Assembly (NCBI RefSeq): GCF_030035675.1 | Contig: NC_084492.1 | Coordinates: forward strand, 26,871,761-26,935,760 | Length of the DNA stretch: 64,000 nucleotides | Source: Rhineura floridana | Taxonomy: Eukaryota > Chordata > Lepidosauria > Squamata > Rhineuridae | Reading direction: 5' to 3' | Position numbers and translations under genes: made by a program | Shown: positions 1 to 11,300 of the stretch, piece by piece | Layout: every line of letters starts with the position of its first letter | How positions within the stretch are numbered: the stretch's first letter is position 1 | The notes under the pieces: model-generated | The model's input: the letters and a program-made list of their open reading frames with translations, nothing else | Told to the model about the DNA's origin: nothing | Databases searched by the model: none

Positions 1-3000
1 AGGGTCTCCTTTCTTAAAAATAGGTACTATTATACTAGCACACCAACCGTGAGGGAAAGCTCCCGTGTTGTTAATGTGCGTAAAAAGGGTGGCAAGTAGT
101 GGACCCCACCAGGAAATTTCTGCCAAAAAAATCTCAGGGGGCAACATATCCTCCCCCAGGGCTTTGTTTGTATGGAGCGTCAAAATCAAGTCACCTATCT
201 CTGCACTGGTTACTGAGGGCGACGATGGGAGAGCTAACAGCTTGTCAGAAGGATGAGGAGGTGCTAACGACATGGAACCAAAAATAGCACTAAAGTGTGT
301 CACCCAGGTTTCAGGGAGAATCGGGGGAATAGGGACAAAATAACTTTGGGCGAGCCCCCCATGCACGAGTTTCCAAAATTCAAGGTCATTACCTTGAAGT
401 AGGGCCTGGCCTAAGTCTCTCCAGTTGTTTGCAAAATAAGTCTGTTTTTTCTCTCTGAGGAGTCTCTTGTATGCCCTCTTCAATGAAAGTAATTGAAGAA
501 TAGCTTCATCTGAAAGATTTCGGCGCGTGATTTTAATTTGGGTAGACAGCTCTCTCTTCTTTGCTCGGCATTCCCAGTCAAACCATGATTTTAGGCCACC
601 TACCGGTCTGACGGGAATAGCGGAGGTCACCAATTGCTTAAGAGCAGTGGCGATCCCCTCATATGTTTCGAGAATGCCCTCTGAATTAGAGATGGCCTGG
701 TGGCGAAGATCTAGCAATGCTGTTGTTTCTAGAGATTGCTTTACTAATATAGCAATATCTATTGACCACTTTAGGCGTCTGGTTCCACACAAAATATCCA
801 AAGTTGGGCTAAAGGTACATGATGAAATATGAGTAATAGGTCCTCTTAGATGGAGGCAAATGGGAAGATGGTCACTGTCTGGTCTGCTTATAACGGCAAA
901 TTCTTTGACCAAGGACACTAAAGAGGGGGAGCCTAGAATATAATCTACCACACTTGCACCTCTTCCTGAGATGAAAGTATAACAACAATGGGAAGAGTCC
1001 AGGTAAGTCCCATTAAAACAGATTAACTGCAGTCTGACCAATAGTCGAAATAAGGCTCTCCCATTTTGATTTACAGACTTATCTCTTGATGACCGTGGTA
1101 AGACTGGCTGGTCATCAAGAGAAACCTTGGCTAGGTTATCCAAGAGCGGATAGCTCTGGCCCAATCTTGCATTTAAATCGCCGCAGATTAATAGCAAATG
1201 CGACGGATAATCATATGAGAGTTTTTCCAGGTATTTTTCTAATGACGCCCAACTAGATAATGTGATTTGAGGGTGCAAAGGAGGGAGATAAACATTTAAA
1301 CATATAATAGAGGGACAATCAGTAAAAGATTATTAATGCCAAACAAAAATCTGGAGGTGGATCAGGAGGAACAATTACCACCGCATCCAACGTGGTGGCT
1401 ATTAAAGTTGCTATGCCTCCACTGCCACTACCCCTAGCTGCATTCCTCGTTGCCGGCTTGTCCCAGGCTTTTAAAGCCTTGGGGGGCGAGTGAATGGGAG
1501 TCTCGAAGCCAGGTCTCCTGAAGGCAAAGAATATCAAAAGATTGTATAAAGTTTGCAAACTCTGGATCCCTTGCCTTGTTATTCCATCCCGCAATGAGAG
1601 ACAAGTTATATCCGAAGATGTAATATTGGAGCGAATCCTGGGTGAGGGGTTGTTGGAATCTTCTGCTTGAGATGAAGGTTGCCGCCAGGAGGAAGTTGGT
1701 GTGGGGGGATGAAATGCGCTTGGTTGATTCTGTCAATTCTCTAGATTACTCGATTCCATAATTTCAAGAGAGTCTGGTATTAGCGTACAGACATTTGAGA
1801 GAGGCAGCCCTGGTTGAGTTCTCATGAGACGCGATGTAAAGGTCAATTTTACTGGAGATCCTAGTTCATCAGGATCCAAATAACGCCTTTGCAACCATGA
1901 GGGGCCCGTTGGATTCATTGCCCCCATATGACGATGGCTATCCGTGCCTTTGTTACCCATGATGTTCAGAACATGATTACATGCTGGCAAATAAGCTCCT
2001 GCTACCTCTTGGTTAGCGGTAATAGTCGAAGGAGTAAGCCTCGTAGGGTTATTCCATATACTAGAATGCACGAAGGGCAAAGTTGGCGAGTTAGAAGGGT
2101 GCTGGCATGATAACTTGGGGGATGTTGATCCTTTCGCATGAATGGATAAGGCTTTGTCCACTTGCAGATTTTCCAATAATGTTGTAAGACTAACCATTCT
2201 TGCAATAATAGCCGCTTGCTCTGTTTTTGGGAGATCCCCAAAAGACTTGATCAGCTGCATTTCTTCCAGTAAAAAGTGTTCATCAGAGGGGACTTGTGAG
2301 CAAACTGTCACATGATCCGGTCGTGGCTCCGACAACGACGTCCCTATAGAGTGCACGTGGCTTGCCATGTTGACATAAGAGGGCTGGGAAGGATGCAGAC
2401 TTTTGTTTGTTGGTGTTAATTTGGTGGAGACTAAAGGTTGCGGAGCAGCCTCATTTACAAAGTATCTCGACACTGTGACCCCTGCCTTCTCAAAAGCAAC
2501 TCTATTCTCATAAATCAATCTCGCTAATGAGGGGCTTGAGAAGGAAACAATGACCTGTGGGGTTCCTTGGATGGCAGGAAGGAACTCGATACGTTTGATG
2601 GAGTCAACGTAGAATCGGCCAGGGAGCAGGGAGTCTAAAAATTGCTTTAAATGTCTTTTCCTACCGAACTGGTTCTGGAATCCATAATACTTCGGGTAAT
2701 TTATTAGTACAACCGTATCTGGGCTCAGCGTCCAATTCCACTGCGTGCCTGCTGAGCGTTTCAGCTCCAGTTCGCCCTTCGGGGCTAATTCTCCTTGAAG
2801 AGGAATGTATTGAAGAAGATTATTTATGGTTGATGGACCTGGGACAAGACGGCATCATCATTCTCCTGGATAGCTGATGGAAAACTTACTTCATTCCAAC
2901 TCTTAGATGACAAGTTTCCCTTCTTGTCCTTCGAACCAGTCCTGGGTGGTTGGGTTGAGCCTGCCACCAAGGACTTATTTAAAGGCTCGAGTAATTTGAG

Positions 3001-3830
3001 TAACGGTTTGAAGTCCATTTTCTTGTATTGAGGAAATCTTGGGTTTTTTATATTCTTTGACTTTTTAGAGGCAAACTTCCCTCTCCCACTCTTTGTATTA
3101 ATCTTGACCACTTTCCTAACTTTTTGTGGCTTCTTGTCACTACCTGCGTCAGCTGCTTTGTCACTCTTTCCTTGGATAACATTCCCCATCCCATTAACCA
3201 GAGTGGTCAAGAGGTTATTACATTCGGAAATAAACGTTTTAACTGAGTCCAGTTCTCCCAGGATCAGAAAAAACCAGCTAGGGAGGTAATATTTATACAG
3301 GGGGGTGGTTCTGCTGCAATATCTGGTATTGGCAGGTGGGTACTTTCAAATGCATCTTCCAAATGCCCCATGCTCTTATCTCCATCCTGGGGACACGCCC
3401 AGCGTTCAGCAGCTGCTATTTCATTCGCCACATTTAAAGGTACAGGGGCGCTCGAACTGTCTGTAAGACTATGGTTGATATTTTTATAGTTTAAGGACCA
3501 ATCAAGGGCATGTCCTGTTGGAGATGAAGGAAGAGTCCAGGTGGTCTCCACTATGGCTGACACTTCGCTCTTGGGAGAAAAATATTGGGTGATTTTAGCT
3601 TGCCGAGAATTTAAAGGGGCCAAGTCTAATTCAGGCATTAGGCCAAGCTCTTTACATCTTTTCCTGGTAAAAACCATTCTTTTTTCCAAGCCCCAGTAGA
3701 CCTGTAATTTTTCCAAGAATAAACGTTGGGGAAAAAGAACGAGTAGAGTTAATGAGGCGACTTATCTTGCTAGAGGGAATTATCAGGAGAAGGTCGACTC
3801 CTATCTGCAGTAGTGATTAATGGCTTTTCT
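1..3830 (-). mobile_element. LINE (APE-type non-LTR retrotransposon), 5' part; continues off left edge
   Basis: On the minus strand this stretch reads as the front of an endonuclease/reverse-transcriptase LINE. ORF1-like coding lies at about 3716-1733. It starts MEKLQVYWG, has a basic Lys-rich stretch near 3150-3000 and a later RRM-like segment around 2640-2470. ORF2 starts near 1736. It shows the endonuclease signatures CLQETW (about 1535), GDLNA (about 1175) and SDHLPI (about 865), then a reverse transcriptase start (ALGEDMLPPE near 150, IVPIFKKGD at the very edge). ORF1 is broken by apparent frameshifts near 3260 (in a T run) and near 2825. ORF2 is shifted near 1440 and 1320, and from about 1318 to base 1 the frame appears open. 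The upper boundary is approximate; bases to about 4190 may be its 5' UTR. The LINE clade is not assigned (neither CR1, L2 nor BovB by motif). Confidence 0.8.
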
Positions 3831-4337
3831 CTTTTGCCTTTGTACTCTTCACTTCCCCCTGCTGGCATTCCTTTATTTTGCTTCTTGTCTCCCAGACTTT
3901 TAAAACAACTCTTGATTGTTCTAATTATTCAAAACAGCTTTGTACTTGGCAAAAATAAGGATCCTGGAGCGTTAAAGGGTGGAGAAGTAAAACTCAGCCG
4001 AGAAACTGACCCCGTATGATTAAAACGTTTAAAACCTTTAAGGCTATTAGACTTTAAACTTTGTAAGCCCCAATAATAAGGAATAGGCAGTTGCTAAAGC
4101 AATATTGGGTCTAAATATTCAAGCTTTGTTTGTGCTAGCCTGCCAAACAACTACCTGAAAGGAGAGAGATAAAATTACTTGCGATAGACATGGCCATCTT
4201 TCTCTCGCCCCTCCTACTGTGACTGTCATGAATAGACCCTGCACTTCTGAATTTGCCATTACGCTACTGATATCAAGTCAGACAGTTGGTCCATCTGTTA
4301 CCCTCTTGACCAGCAGTAGTTGTCCAGGGTGTCAGAG

Positions 4338-4425
4338 AGGGGATGCTCTCAGCTCTGCCTGGAGATGCTGGAGCTTGAGCCTTAGACTTTCTGCATGCAA
4401 ACCACATGCTTTACCCCTGAGCTAT
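4338..4425 (-). mobile_element. tRNA-Ala-derived SINE fragment
   Basis: The minus strand reads like the head of a tRNA-Ala gene: an A-box-like TAGCTCAGGGGTAAAGC, a TTTGCATGCAGA anticodon-arm segment and a CATCTCCAGG end. The match is diverged and partial. Other copies in this window lie at 8738, 46190, 52188, 54386 and 62938. Confidence 0.55.
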
Positions 4426-5689
4426 AGCCTTTCCTCTGCCTCTTTATGGAATGGTGCTTCAAATGCCCCAGTCGTAAATACATGTGTTGTATTCAGGTCC
4501 AAGGGAAAGTACACACTTCCTCCTTGCCCACCCAAGAGCTATAGGTACAGTGTGCAGCTGTGGTAATGGATGGGTCTTTGGTCCAATCCTACCCCTTCAC
4601 TAATATCCCAGTGATCCTGGACTACTATGTAGCAGTGGAAAGAGGGTGTTCAGAGATGCAGCTATGGTCACTCCTGCATAGTGGCTGAATAGTGTAACTG
4701 TAACTTCAGAATGCCGCACTGCACAGGGCCTGGTGGAATCAAGTATCAGAGGATGGCCATCTCACACGGAAAGAAACTAGAATCACGCATATATCTGAGC
4801 TTTAGATTCTTGACTTAAAACTCAGTATTTGGCCACGATAGAGCTGCTGCTGTCTCTAGCATCTCTAGCAGTGAGGTAGTATGTCTGTCTTCACAGAGGA
4901 CAGTCCTCTATTTGAAGGTCTGTCTCATCCAAGTCGAGATTTAAAGAACCATAAGAAGGTAGAGCAGGGGCACTTGGACAGCAGACTGAGCATACACACA
5001 GGTCACTTGGTCATAATCTTCCTTCAAATTGATTTCTTGTGTCCTCATTTTCCCCCTTAAGGTAAGATATATTTTGTTTCTATTTAAATTGCTAGAGGCT
5101 GCACCCCTGCTCGCTTTCCTCATCCCCCACCCTCTTTGTGACCCACCCCACCCCTCAGGCAGTGACAATGGGATGAAAGGCAGAAAAATCTTCCTTGGTT
5201 CTCTCTTCCATACCAGTGGTGTGTGTGTGGGGGGGGAAGGAGAGACAAATAGGAGACAGACATGTCCTGCAGCAGCAGCAGGAGGGTGGGATTGAAAGGA
5301 AGAGGGACTTAGACCTTCTCCATTCACCAAGCCAGCTGGGGAGGCGGAAGGCAGCCAGTAGTGGGGTTGGCCTGTCATGCTATAACTCGCAGCACTATTA
5401 TTGTGGTAACCATGTAAACTACAGTGTGACAACAGACCTATGCAAATAAAGATATTTATTTCCTCTTAGCGATGCAAAAAAAAGTGCAGGGTGGTGGTGG
5501 CGGCTTTCACCAGGACCACACCATGTAAGGAGGTAAGGTTTTAGCACTTTACCTCTCCAGCTGCAATCCATGTCTCTTCCGTTTTATATAACAACAAACA
5601 GAGCAAATGAATATAGTTTTAAAAAATCAGTCTTTGAAATTGTTCAGGGTGGTATAAATCACAAAGGGGCTGCAAGACTCTGTGCGAGC

Positions 5690-6240
5690 GGGCATTAAAA
5701 TGGTAACTGATTTAATGTAAGCAAGTGTAAAGTGATGCACACTGAGGCATAATAATAATAACAATCATAGCGTCACAAAAATGCTAATAGGGTCTGAACT
5801 GGCAGTGACGGACCAGGAAAAAGAGCTGGGCATTGTGGTGGATGGCTCAGGGAAGAAGTTTGGCTAGTTTGCTGCAGCAGCGAAAGAGTTGAATTCCATG
5901 TTAGGGAAAGAATGAAAATGTTATAATGCCATTACAGTATATAAATCTATGGTGCCGCTATGGCTGGAATAGTGTACATTTTAGTTGCTGCACCGACTCC
6001 TAGACCCAGAAGCTTGCTGCTGTTTGGAGCATTGCTGCCTGCCAGAGCCTGCCAATGGAAGAGGGGTCACACCAGAAGGTGCTCTGGTTAGGGGTCCCCC
6101 CTCCCAACCTAGAGCTGGCTCTTAAAGGGTGCAACTTAAAGAAGCCTTAGTCCTTGAAACTCTTTGCTAAAAGAGAAGGACTAGGTGTATGAAATCTTTA
6201 AAGAGGATTAGTACTTTGATTCCGGCCTAGTGTGTTTATG
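5690..6240 (+). mobile_element. CR1 LINE fragment, ORF2 3' region
   Basis: Around 5793-5860 the plus strand reads GSELAVTDQEKELGIVVDGS, a typical piece of the CR1 ORF2 C-terminal region (QEKDLGV-VD class). Further on, an INLWCRYGWN-like stretch corresponds to the CR1 YKSMVRPHLEY segment. Stops and shifts show that it is old. Part of 6000-6120 may be another insertion. Confidence 0.65.
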
Positions 6241-6600
6241 CATAAATTCAGAGGGGGGGAGTTAAGGATTCCCTTTCGTGCTAGAAAGAGCCAATGAGAA
6301 TTCCACCCATGGGGGGGGGAAATAGCACAAGGAACTCAAGTTCTTAAAACGAGAGTGAACAGATGTAGGTTCATGGAGGATAAGGCTATCAATGGCCACT
6401 AGACATAATGCTCTACACCCACTCTCAGAGACAGTATGAATATAAGTTGCTGGGAATCACAAGTGGCAGGAGTGCTGTTGCAACTCAGGTCCTGCTTTTG
6501 GGCCTCCCATAGGCATCTGGCCAGCTAGTGTGAGGACAGAATGATGGACTAGAAGGGCCATTGGCCTGATCCAGCAGGGCTCTTTCTAAGACAGCTGTAA
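6241..6600 (+). mobile_element. CR1 LINE 3' region
   Basis: The stretch around 6370-6600 resembles the CR1 C-terminal/3' UTR sequence seen antisense at 10005 and 17955, ending in GGACTAGAAGGGCCATTGG followed by CTGATCCAGCAGGGCTC. It probably continues the fragment just upstream. Confidence 0.55.
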
Positions 6601-6626
6601 TCTAGTGTGGAGGCACATGTTGTTGT

Positions 6627-6890
6627 TGTTAGGTGCCTTCAAGTCAATTTCGACTTATGGCGACCCTGTGAATCAGTGACCTCCAATAGCATCTGTCATG
6701 AACCACCCTGTTCAGATCTTGTTAGTTCAGGTCTGTGGCTTCCTTTATGGAATCAATCCATCTCTCGTTTGGCCTTCCTCTTTTTCTACTCCCTGCTGTT
6801 TGTCCCAGCGTTATTGTCTTTTCTAGTGAATCAGGTCTTCTCATTATGTGTCCAAACTGTGATAATCTCAGGCCATCTCTGTTAGGTCTT
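6627..6890 (-). mobile_element. BovB/RTE LINE fragment, ORF2 C-terminus
   Basis: The minus strand encodes FGHIMRRPDSLEKT and then GSRKRGRPNERWIDSIKE, the conserved C-terminus of the BovB/RTE polyprotein. The fragment is about 260 bp. It joins directly to an L2-like 3' end at about 6890, so one element was inserted into or next to the other. A longer copy lies at 47914-48605. Confidence 0.8.
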
Positions 6891-7195
6891 TTCAGCGCCT
6901 GTTGAAGACCTTCCTCTTTCAACAAGCCTTTTAAGCAGAGACTTTATCTCAGTCTGCGTCTGTGCTGGAATTGCTTTCTAAGATATTCTTAAACCTTTTA
7001 AAAAATGTTTTTAATCTTAGAAAATGTTTTGAAAGCTTTTTAAAGAAATGTTTTTAAAGATGTTTTTGTTCTAATGTGTTTTAAAGTTTGTTTTTATGAT
7101 GTCTTAAAGTATTTAGTGCTTTTGTTTGCCGCCCTGGGCTCCTGCCAGGAGGAAGGGCGAGATATAAATCAAATAAATAAATAAATAAATCTGCT
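6891..7195 (+). mobile_element. L2-like LINE 3' end with AAATA tail
   Basis: The sequence begins with an L2-type ORF2 C-terminus ([10 protein letters not shown] at about 6902-6931), passes through an A/T-rich 3' UTR, and ends GCCGCCCTGGGCTCCTGCC plus a GATATAAAT block and an (AAATA/AAAT)n tail at about 7165-7192. Confidence 0.65.
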
Positions 7196-7296
7196 GACTA
7201 GCCCCTACAGTATTTACCAAGCCACAATCACTTTCATGCAATTTTTGTTTTAATTTCAAATCATTTCATATCGGTGGCAATAGGGTATCTGGATGG

Positions 7297-7383
7297 GGAA
7301 CCTGCAATCCTCTGGATGCTCTTGGTCTCCATCTTCCATCAGCCATCCTGGGAGTCCAGCAACATTTGGAGGGGCAGAGGCCC
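7297..7383 (+). mobile_element. Short palindromic hAT-like element, family A (diverged)
   Basis: Reads GGGAACCTGCAATCCTCTGG through a CATCAGCCATCCTGGGAGTC core to CAACATTTGGAGGGGCAG. This is the short palindromic element common in this window (11873, 22423, 22628, 30125, 37443, 60484). Confidence 0.5.
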
Positions 7384-7621
7384 CCTCCTTTATAAAACAA
7401 GCAATCCCATTTACACGTGTAATCATCGCGATATCTTTTAGCAGCAAATTCCTAATGATACCCAGATCACTCAAAAGGAAACCCATCATTTTAGCTACTT
7501 TGCATTCCTTTGAAAGTTATGGTCATTTATTTATTTATTTATTTATTTATTCATTCATTCATCGTTTCCCTCCCCCCCCAAAAAAAGTGTTTCAAGGCAA
7601 CTTGAAACAGATACACCAGGT

Positions 7622-7736
7622 GGTATTCAAGGCTCATTCTACTCAGAGTAGACCCACTGCAGTTAATGGACACAACTAAGTTAAGTTCGCTAATTTCAAC
7701 GGGGCCAATCTGAGTAGGAGCTAGCTGAACACAACC
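7622..7736. repeat. Palindromic hairpin repeat, family P1
   Basis: The arms CTCAGAGTAGACCCACTGCAG and CAACGGGGCCAATCTGAGTAG are near inverted copies of each other. Seven other copies lie at 8545, 12758, 15636, 15950, 23930, 42676 and 55885. Confidence 0.65.
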
Positions 7737-8099
7737 CAAACATAGAAAACCAAGACTAAAATGTTCACCAATAATAAGTATCAAAGGGCATTTCCAGAAG
7801 ATATGGCTGACGTTTTTCTCTGCCCGTTTCTGCTCAATGCCTTTTACCAACTATGTGACAGGTGGAAATTCGGCAGGTGAAGCCTTCTTCGCTGCATATC
7901 CATGCTGCAATCTTTATGCCTGATTTATTTTCACCTCTTAAGGCACAGAAGCCTGATTAAAAAAAAAAGTAGAAAGTATTGGAAGGAAACTGATCCAGCA
8001 TCCCCGTCTCCTTTTTTAAAATTATTTTTTAAGCCAAGGGCTGTTCCCTTCTCCAAATAAACAGGGGGAGTTAAGACAGCCATAAAGGAACTGACTCAT

Positions 8100-8345
8100 A
8101 CCCCGGATCCCTCCATCCCCAAGGCTGATTTTACCTCGCCACGGAAAGGGCGTGGCTCGCTCCTGCGCTCCCGCCCCCCTTTCTCCCGGGTCCTCAAGGG
8201 GTGGGTGTGTCCACAGCCAAGGTGGGGCTCTGCAATAAATCCCATCTCTCCCGCCCGCCCCATTTCCTCCGCTCCACTTTCTCTGGGCTGTTGTTGTTGC
8301 TGCTGGGGCCCGCGTTGCAACCGGTTAGTGAGCGGCGAGCGCGGC
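8100..8345 (+). promoter_or_regulatory. Probable core promoter and 5' UTR of borealin-2 gene
   Basis: The 250 bp ahead of the start codon is GC-rich, with CpGs and GC-box-like stretches (GGGCGTGG near 8148, CCCGCCCCCC near 8169) in otherwise AT-rich surroundings. No TATA box or clear CDE/CHR pair was seen. The transcription start cannot be placed. Confidence 0.45.
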
Positions 8346-11300
8346 ATGGCCCTGAGGAAGCAACTGGAAGAGGCGAAGAAGCGCAGCGCGGACTCCGGAG
8401 TAGAGCCGGATCGGAGCCTTTTGAGCAAAGAGCAGCGGGACCAGCGCATCAGTCTGTTTCTCCGGGATTTCGACCATCAGGGTGAGGCGGCGGAGCGCGC
8501 AAAAAGGGTCGCTGCGAGAGCCCTTTGGGCTGTCTTCCTCTTCAGTCCTATACAGAGTAGACCCCTGGAAAGGAATGAACCTAAGGCAGTCGTGTCCATG
8601 AACTTCAGTGGGTCTACTCTGAGGAGAGCTAGCATTGAATGTGAGCAAATCTTGGGGCTGAGGGGGGAGTTTGAGGCGGTCTGCGTGGTGGGTACTGAAT
8701 TTCAGGTTCTTGTGGCCACCTGTGTCTGTCTCTGATGAAGGCCCGGAGCTCAGCGGCAGAAGGTCCTGCCTTCAATCCCCGGCATCTCCGGGTAGGGTTG
8801 GGAGACGCCAGGGTCTGAAAGCCTGGAGAGCCGCTGCCAGTCCGTGTAAGCAATACAGAGCCGGATGGACTAACGGTCTGATGTGATGTACACCCCCCCT
8901 TCTGTCTCCCTTTTCAAGCCAAGGAAAACCTGCACGACTTGAAGAAAGAGCTGGCTTCGCTGCTGCAGACGGCCGAGCAGGCCTTCCGCGTGGAGTCGCT
9001 GACCATGCCGGTTGTCATGAGGAAAATGCGGAGGAAAGATTTGCTCGGTGAGGCTGCCGGCCTGGCTCCACTTACCTGCTGGGAGTCAAGCCCTTTGCCT
9101 CCGTTGGGGCACAATTCTGAGTAGACATGAGAGTATGCACGTGGATCTGCGAGGTCCAGATCCTGAGTTGATGTTACTTAGACAGAAATCCCCACTGGTC
9201 TCAATGGGGCTTACTCCCCACGAAACGCAGATTGGATCCCACTGTAAGATCTTGCCCCACCCTCTTGGCCTTTGGATTGGGCTCCATCGATGTCACGAAC
9301 AAGCAGTTCTAGCAATGGTTCTGCACTGTGGTGGCCAAGCAGAACCGCCAGGTTCAGAGGGAGTATATTTGTGAATATCAGTTGTTGAAAGGAGGAGGAT
9401 GTCTTTGTGCCTGCTTTCTGGATGCATCTATTGGAAATTGGACGTTACTGGACTAGACGGCCCTCTAGTCTGACACTACCCGGCACATGTCAGTCGCAAT
9501 TCTAACACAGACGTAGACTGGGATAGGTCTCCACCTAAAAGGCTTGTTGAAAGAGGAAAGTCTTCAAAAGGCACTGAAAAGATAGCAGAGATGGCGCCTG
9601 CCTAATATGTTGTCTAAGAGCCAGCACCACTGCTAAGAAGTTTTCCTTTTCAATTGGCCTCTTTAGCTACAGCAGGGATGGTGAACTATTTGTAGCCAAA
9701 GGGCTACTCGGCAACTTTCCGGGGGCCACATTCCAGGGGTGGGTGGGACCAGAGGCAAAGTTGGGCAGAGCAATTAATGTGATTTTTACCTTTTTACAGT
9801 AGGCTAGTGTCTACAAACACTTGCATACTCCTCTGTCTTCTATCCAGGGAAGCGAGAAGCATGATGAGAGTTAAGGGACACATTCTAGCCAGACTAAAGC
9901 ACCCAGGGAGGCTGCAATGCAGAGCTGGTGAAACATGTAGCCTGGGGAGAGTCCCAAGGGGCAGTTAGAAACACCTGGAGGGCTGCATTTGGCTCCTGGG
10001 CCCAGAACACAAGAAGATCCCTGCTGGCTCAGGCCAAAGGCTTATCTAGTCCAGCATCTTCTACTCACAGTGGCCAACCAAACGCCTCCTGGGAAGCCCA
10101 CAAGCATGACAAACACGCACTAGCACGGTTTCCCACTTGCGATTCCCAGCAACCGCTATTCAGAGGCACGTGGTCTCTGATATTGGAAGCTATATACAGC
10201 CACCATGACGAGTCGTCGTCAAAAGCCTTTGCCTTGATGAGTTTGTCTGACCCCCTTTTAAACCCACCTCAGTTGGTGGCCATCGCTACATCTCACTGCT
10301 GCAAATTCCGTAGCTTGGCTGTGCATGGGCCCCCCCTTCTCTTTCCCTTGCCAAACTTTATTTTCCTAAAAGTGATCCGTAAGAAGCAGTCATTTTTATT
10401 AATCGGCAACCAGCTGCTTTGGTATAATTGGCCTGTCTCTGTCCTACAGATCTTAAGGAAGCAGAAGCTGCCGCTGCTACAGTCGTAGCCACTGCTGAGG
10501 CAGTAAGTATTGTCTAGTAAGGGATATCGATCCCATGGAAATGTTTTTTTTTTTAAATGAAATGAAATGAAACCACCTCCTGAGCAGTGTTGCTTCAAGG
10601 TTATGGCAAATTGGGGCAATTGCCCCAAACCCCGTGCTTTGGGAGACTCCCTGCAGTGTCAGCATAAAGAACTGCACAGCCCCCACTCCTACTCCTCCTT
10701 GTCCTTGATAAAAGTGTTAAGAGTTTTTGTTATATATATTGCAGTGGAGTGCAGAAATAACTGGTCGGTTAATACTGGTTGTGAAAAAATAAATATTAAG
10801 TTTGTTACTGCAAAGAGGTAAAGTCATACATGCTGAAGAGCCAATCGGCCTGCACTCGGGGAGCCATTACTAACTAGCTGAGAGCAAAGCCTGCAAAAAC
10901 AACAAATGTTTTAGAGGGGGAATCAGATGAGATTGCCTTTCTGTCCCCCTCCATTGGTTCAGGTCACTTGTAACATGTGTTGGAGCTTTATTCCCAACAA
11001 AAAGGGTGGTCCCTTTTGAAAGTGAGGCATTCTGGGTGATGTGGCCCAGAAGAATACCTATGCCATCCTGTGCCCCCTAGTCCAGAATGCCTTGCTTTAG
11101 GAAGGGCCCGCTTCCTCAGAGCAAGAGGGGGGGCACTGTTGCTGCATGAGCACTGTGAGAAAACAATTTTTAAACATTTGGTGGCACAGCTCTGGAGGAC
11201 CACATAGCAAGGTGGGTGGCATGCGCAATTTGCCCCAGGCCCCGACTAGCTGTAGGGATGACTCTGCTCCTAAGCTACTCTCTCATGGGTGATTTTTTCT

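Noticed and set aside
4941-5449. Overlapping open frames on both strands at 4.9-5.4 kb
   Set aside because: No conserved domain, no splice pattern and low-complexity stretches; nothing supports a gene.
8205-8735. 176-codon plus-strand open frame overlapping borealin-2 exon 1
   Set aside because: It contains [13 protein letters not shown] in frame but starts upstream in the 5' UTR and runs on into intron 1 and a P1 repeat; the spliced model ends exon 1 at 8481.
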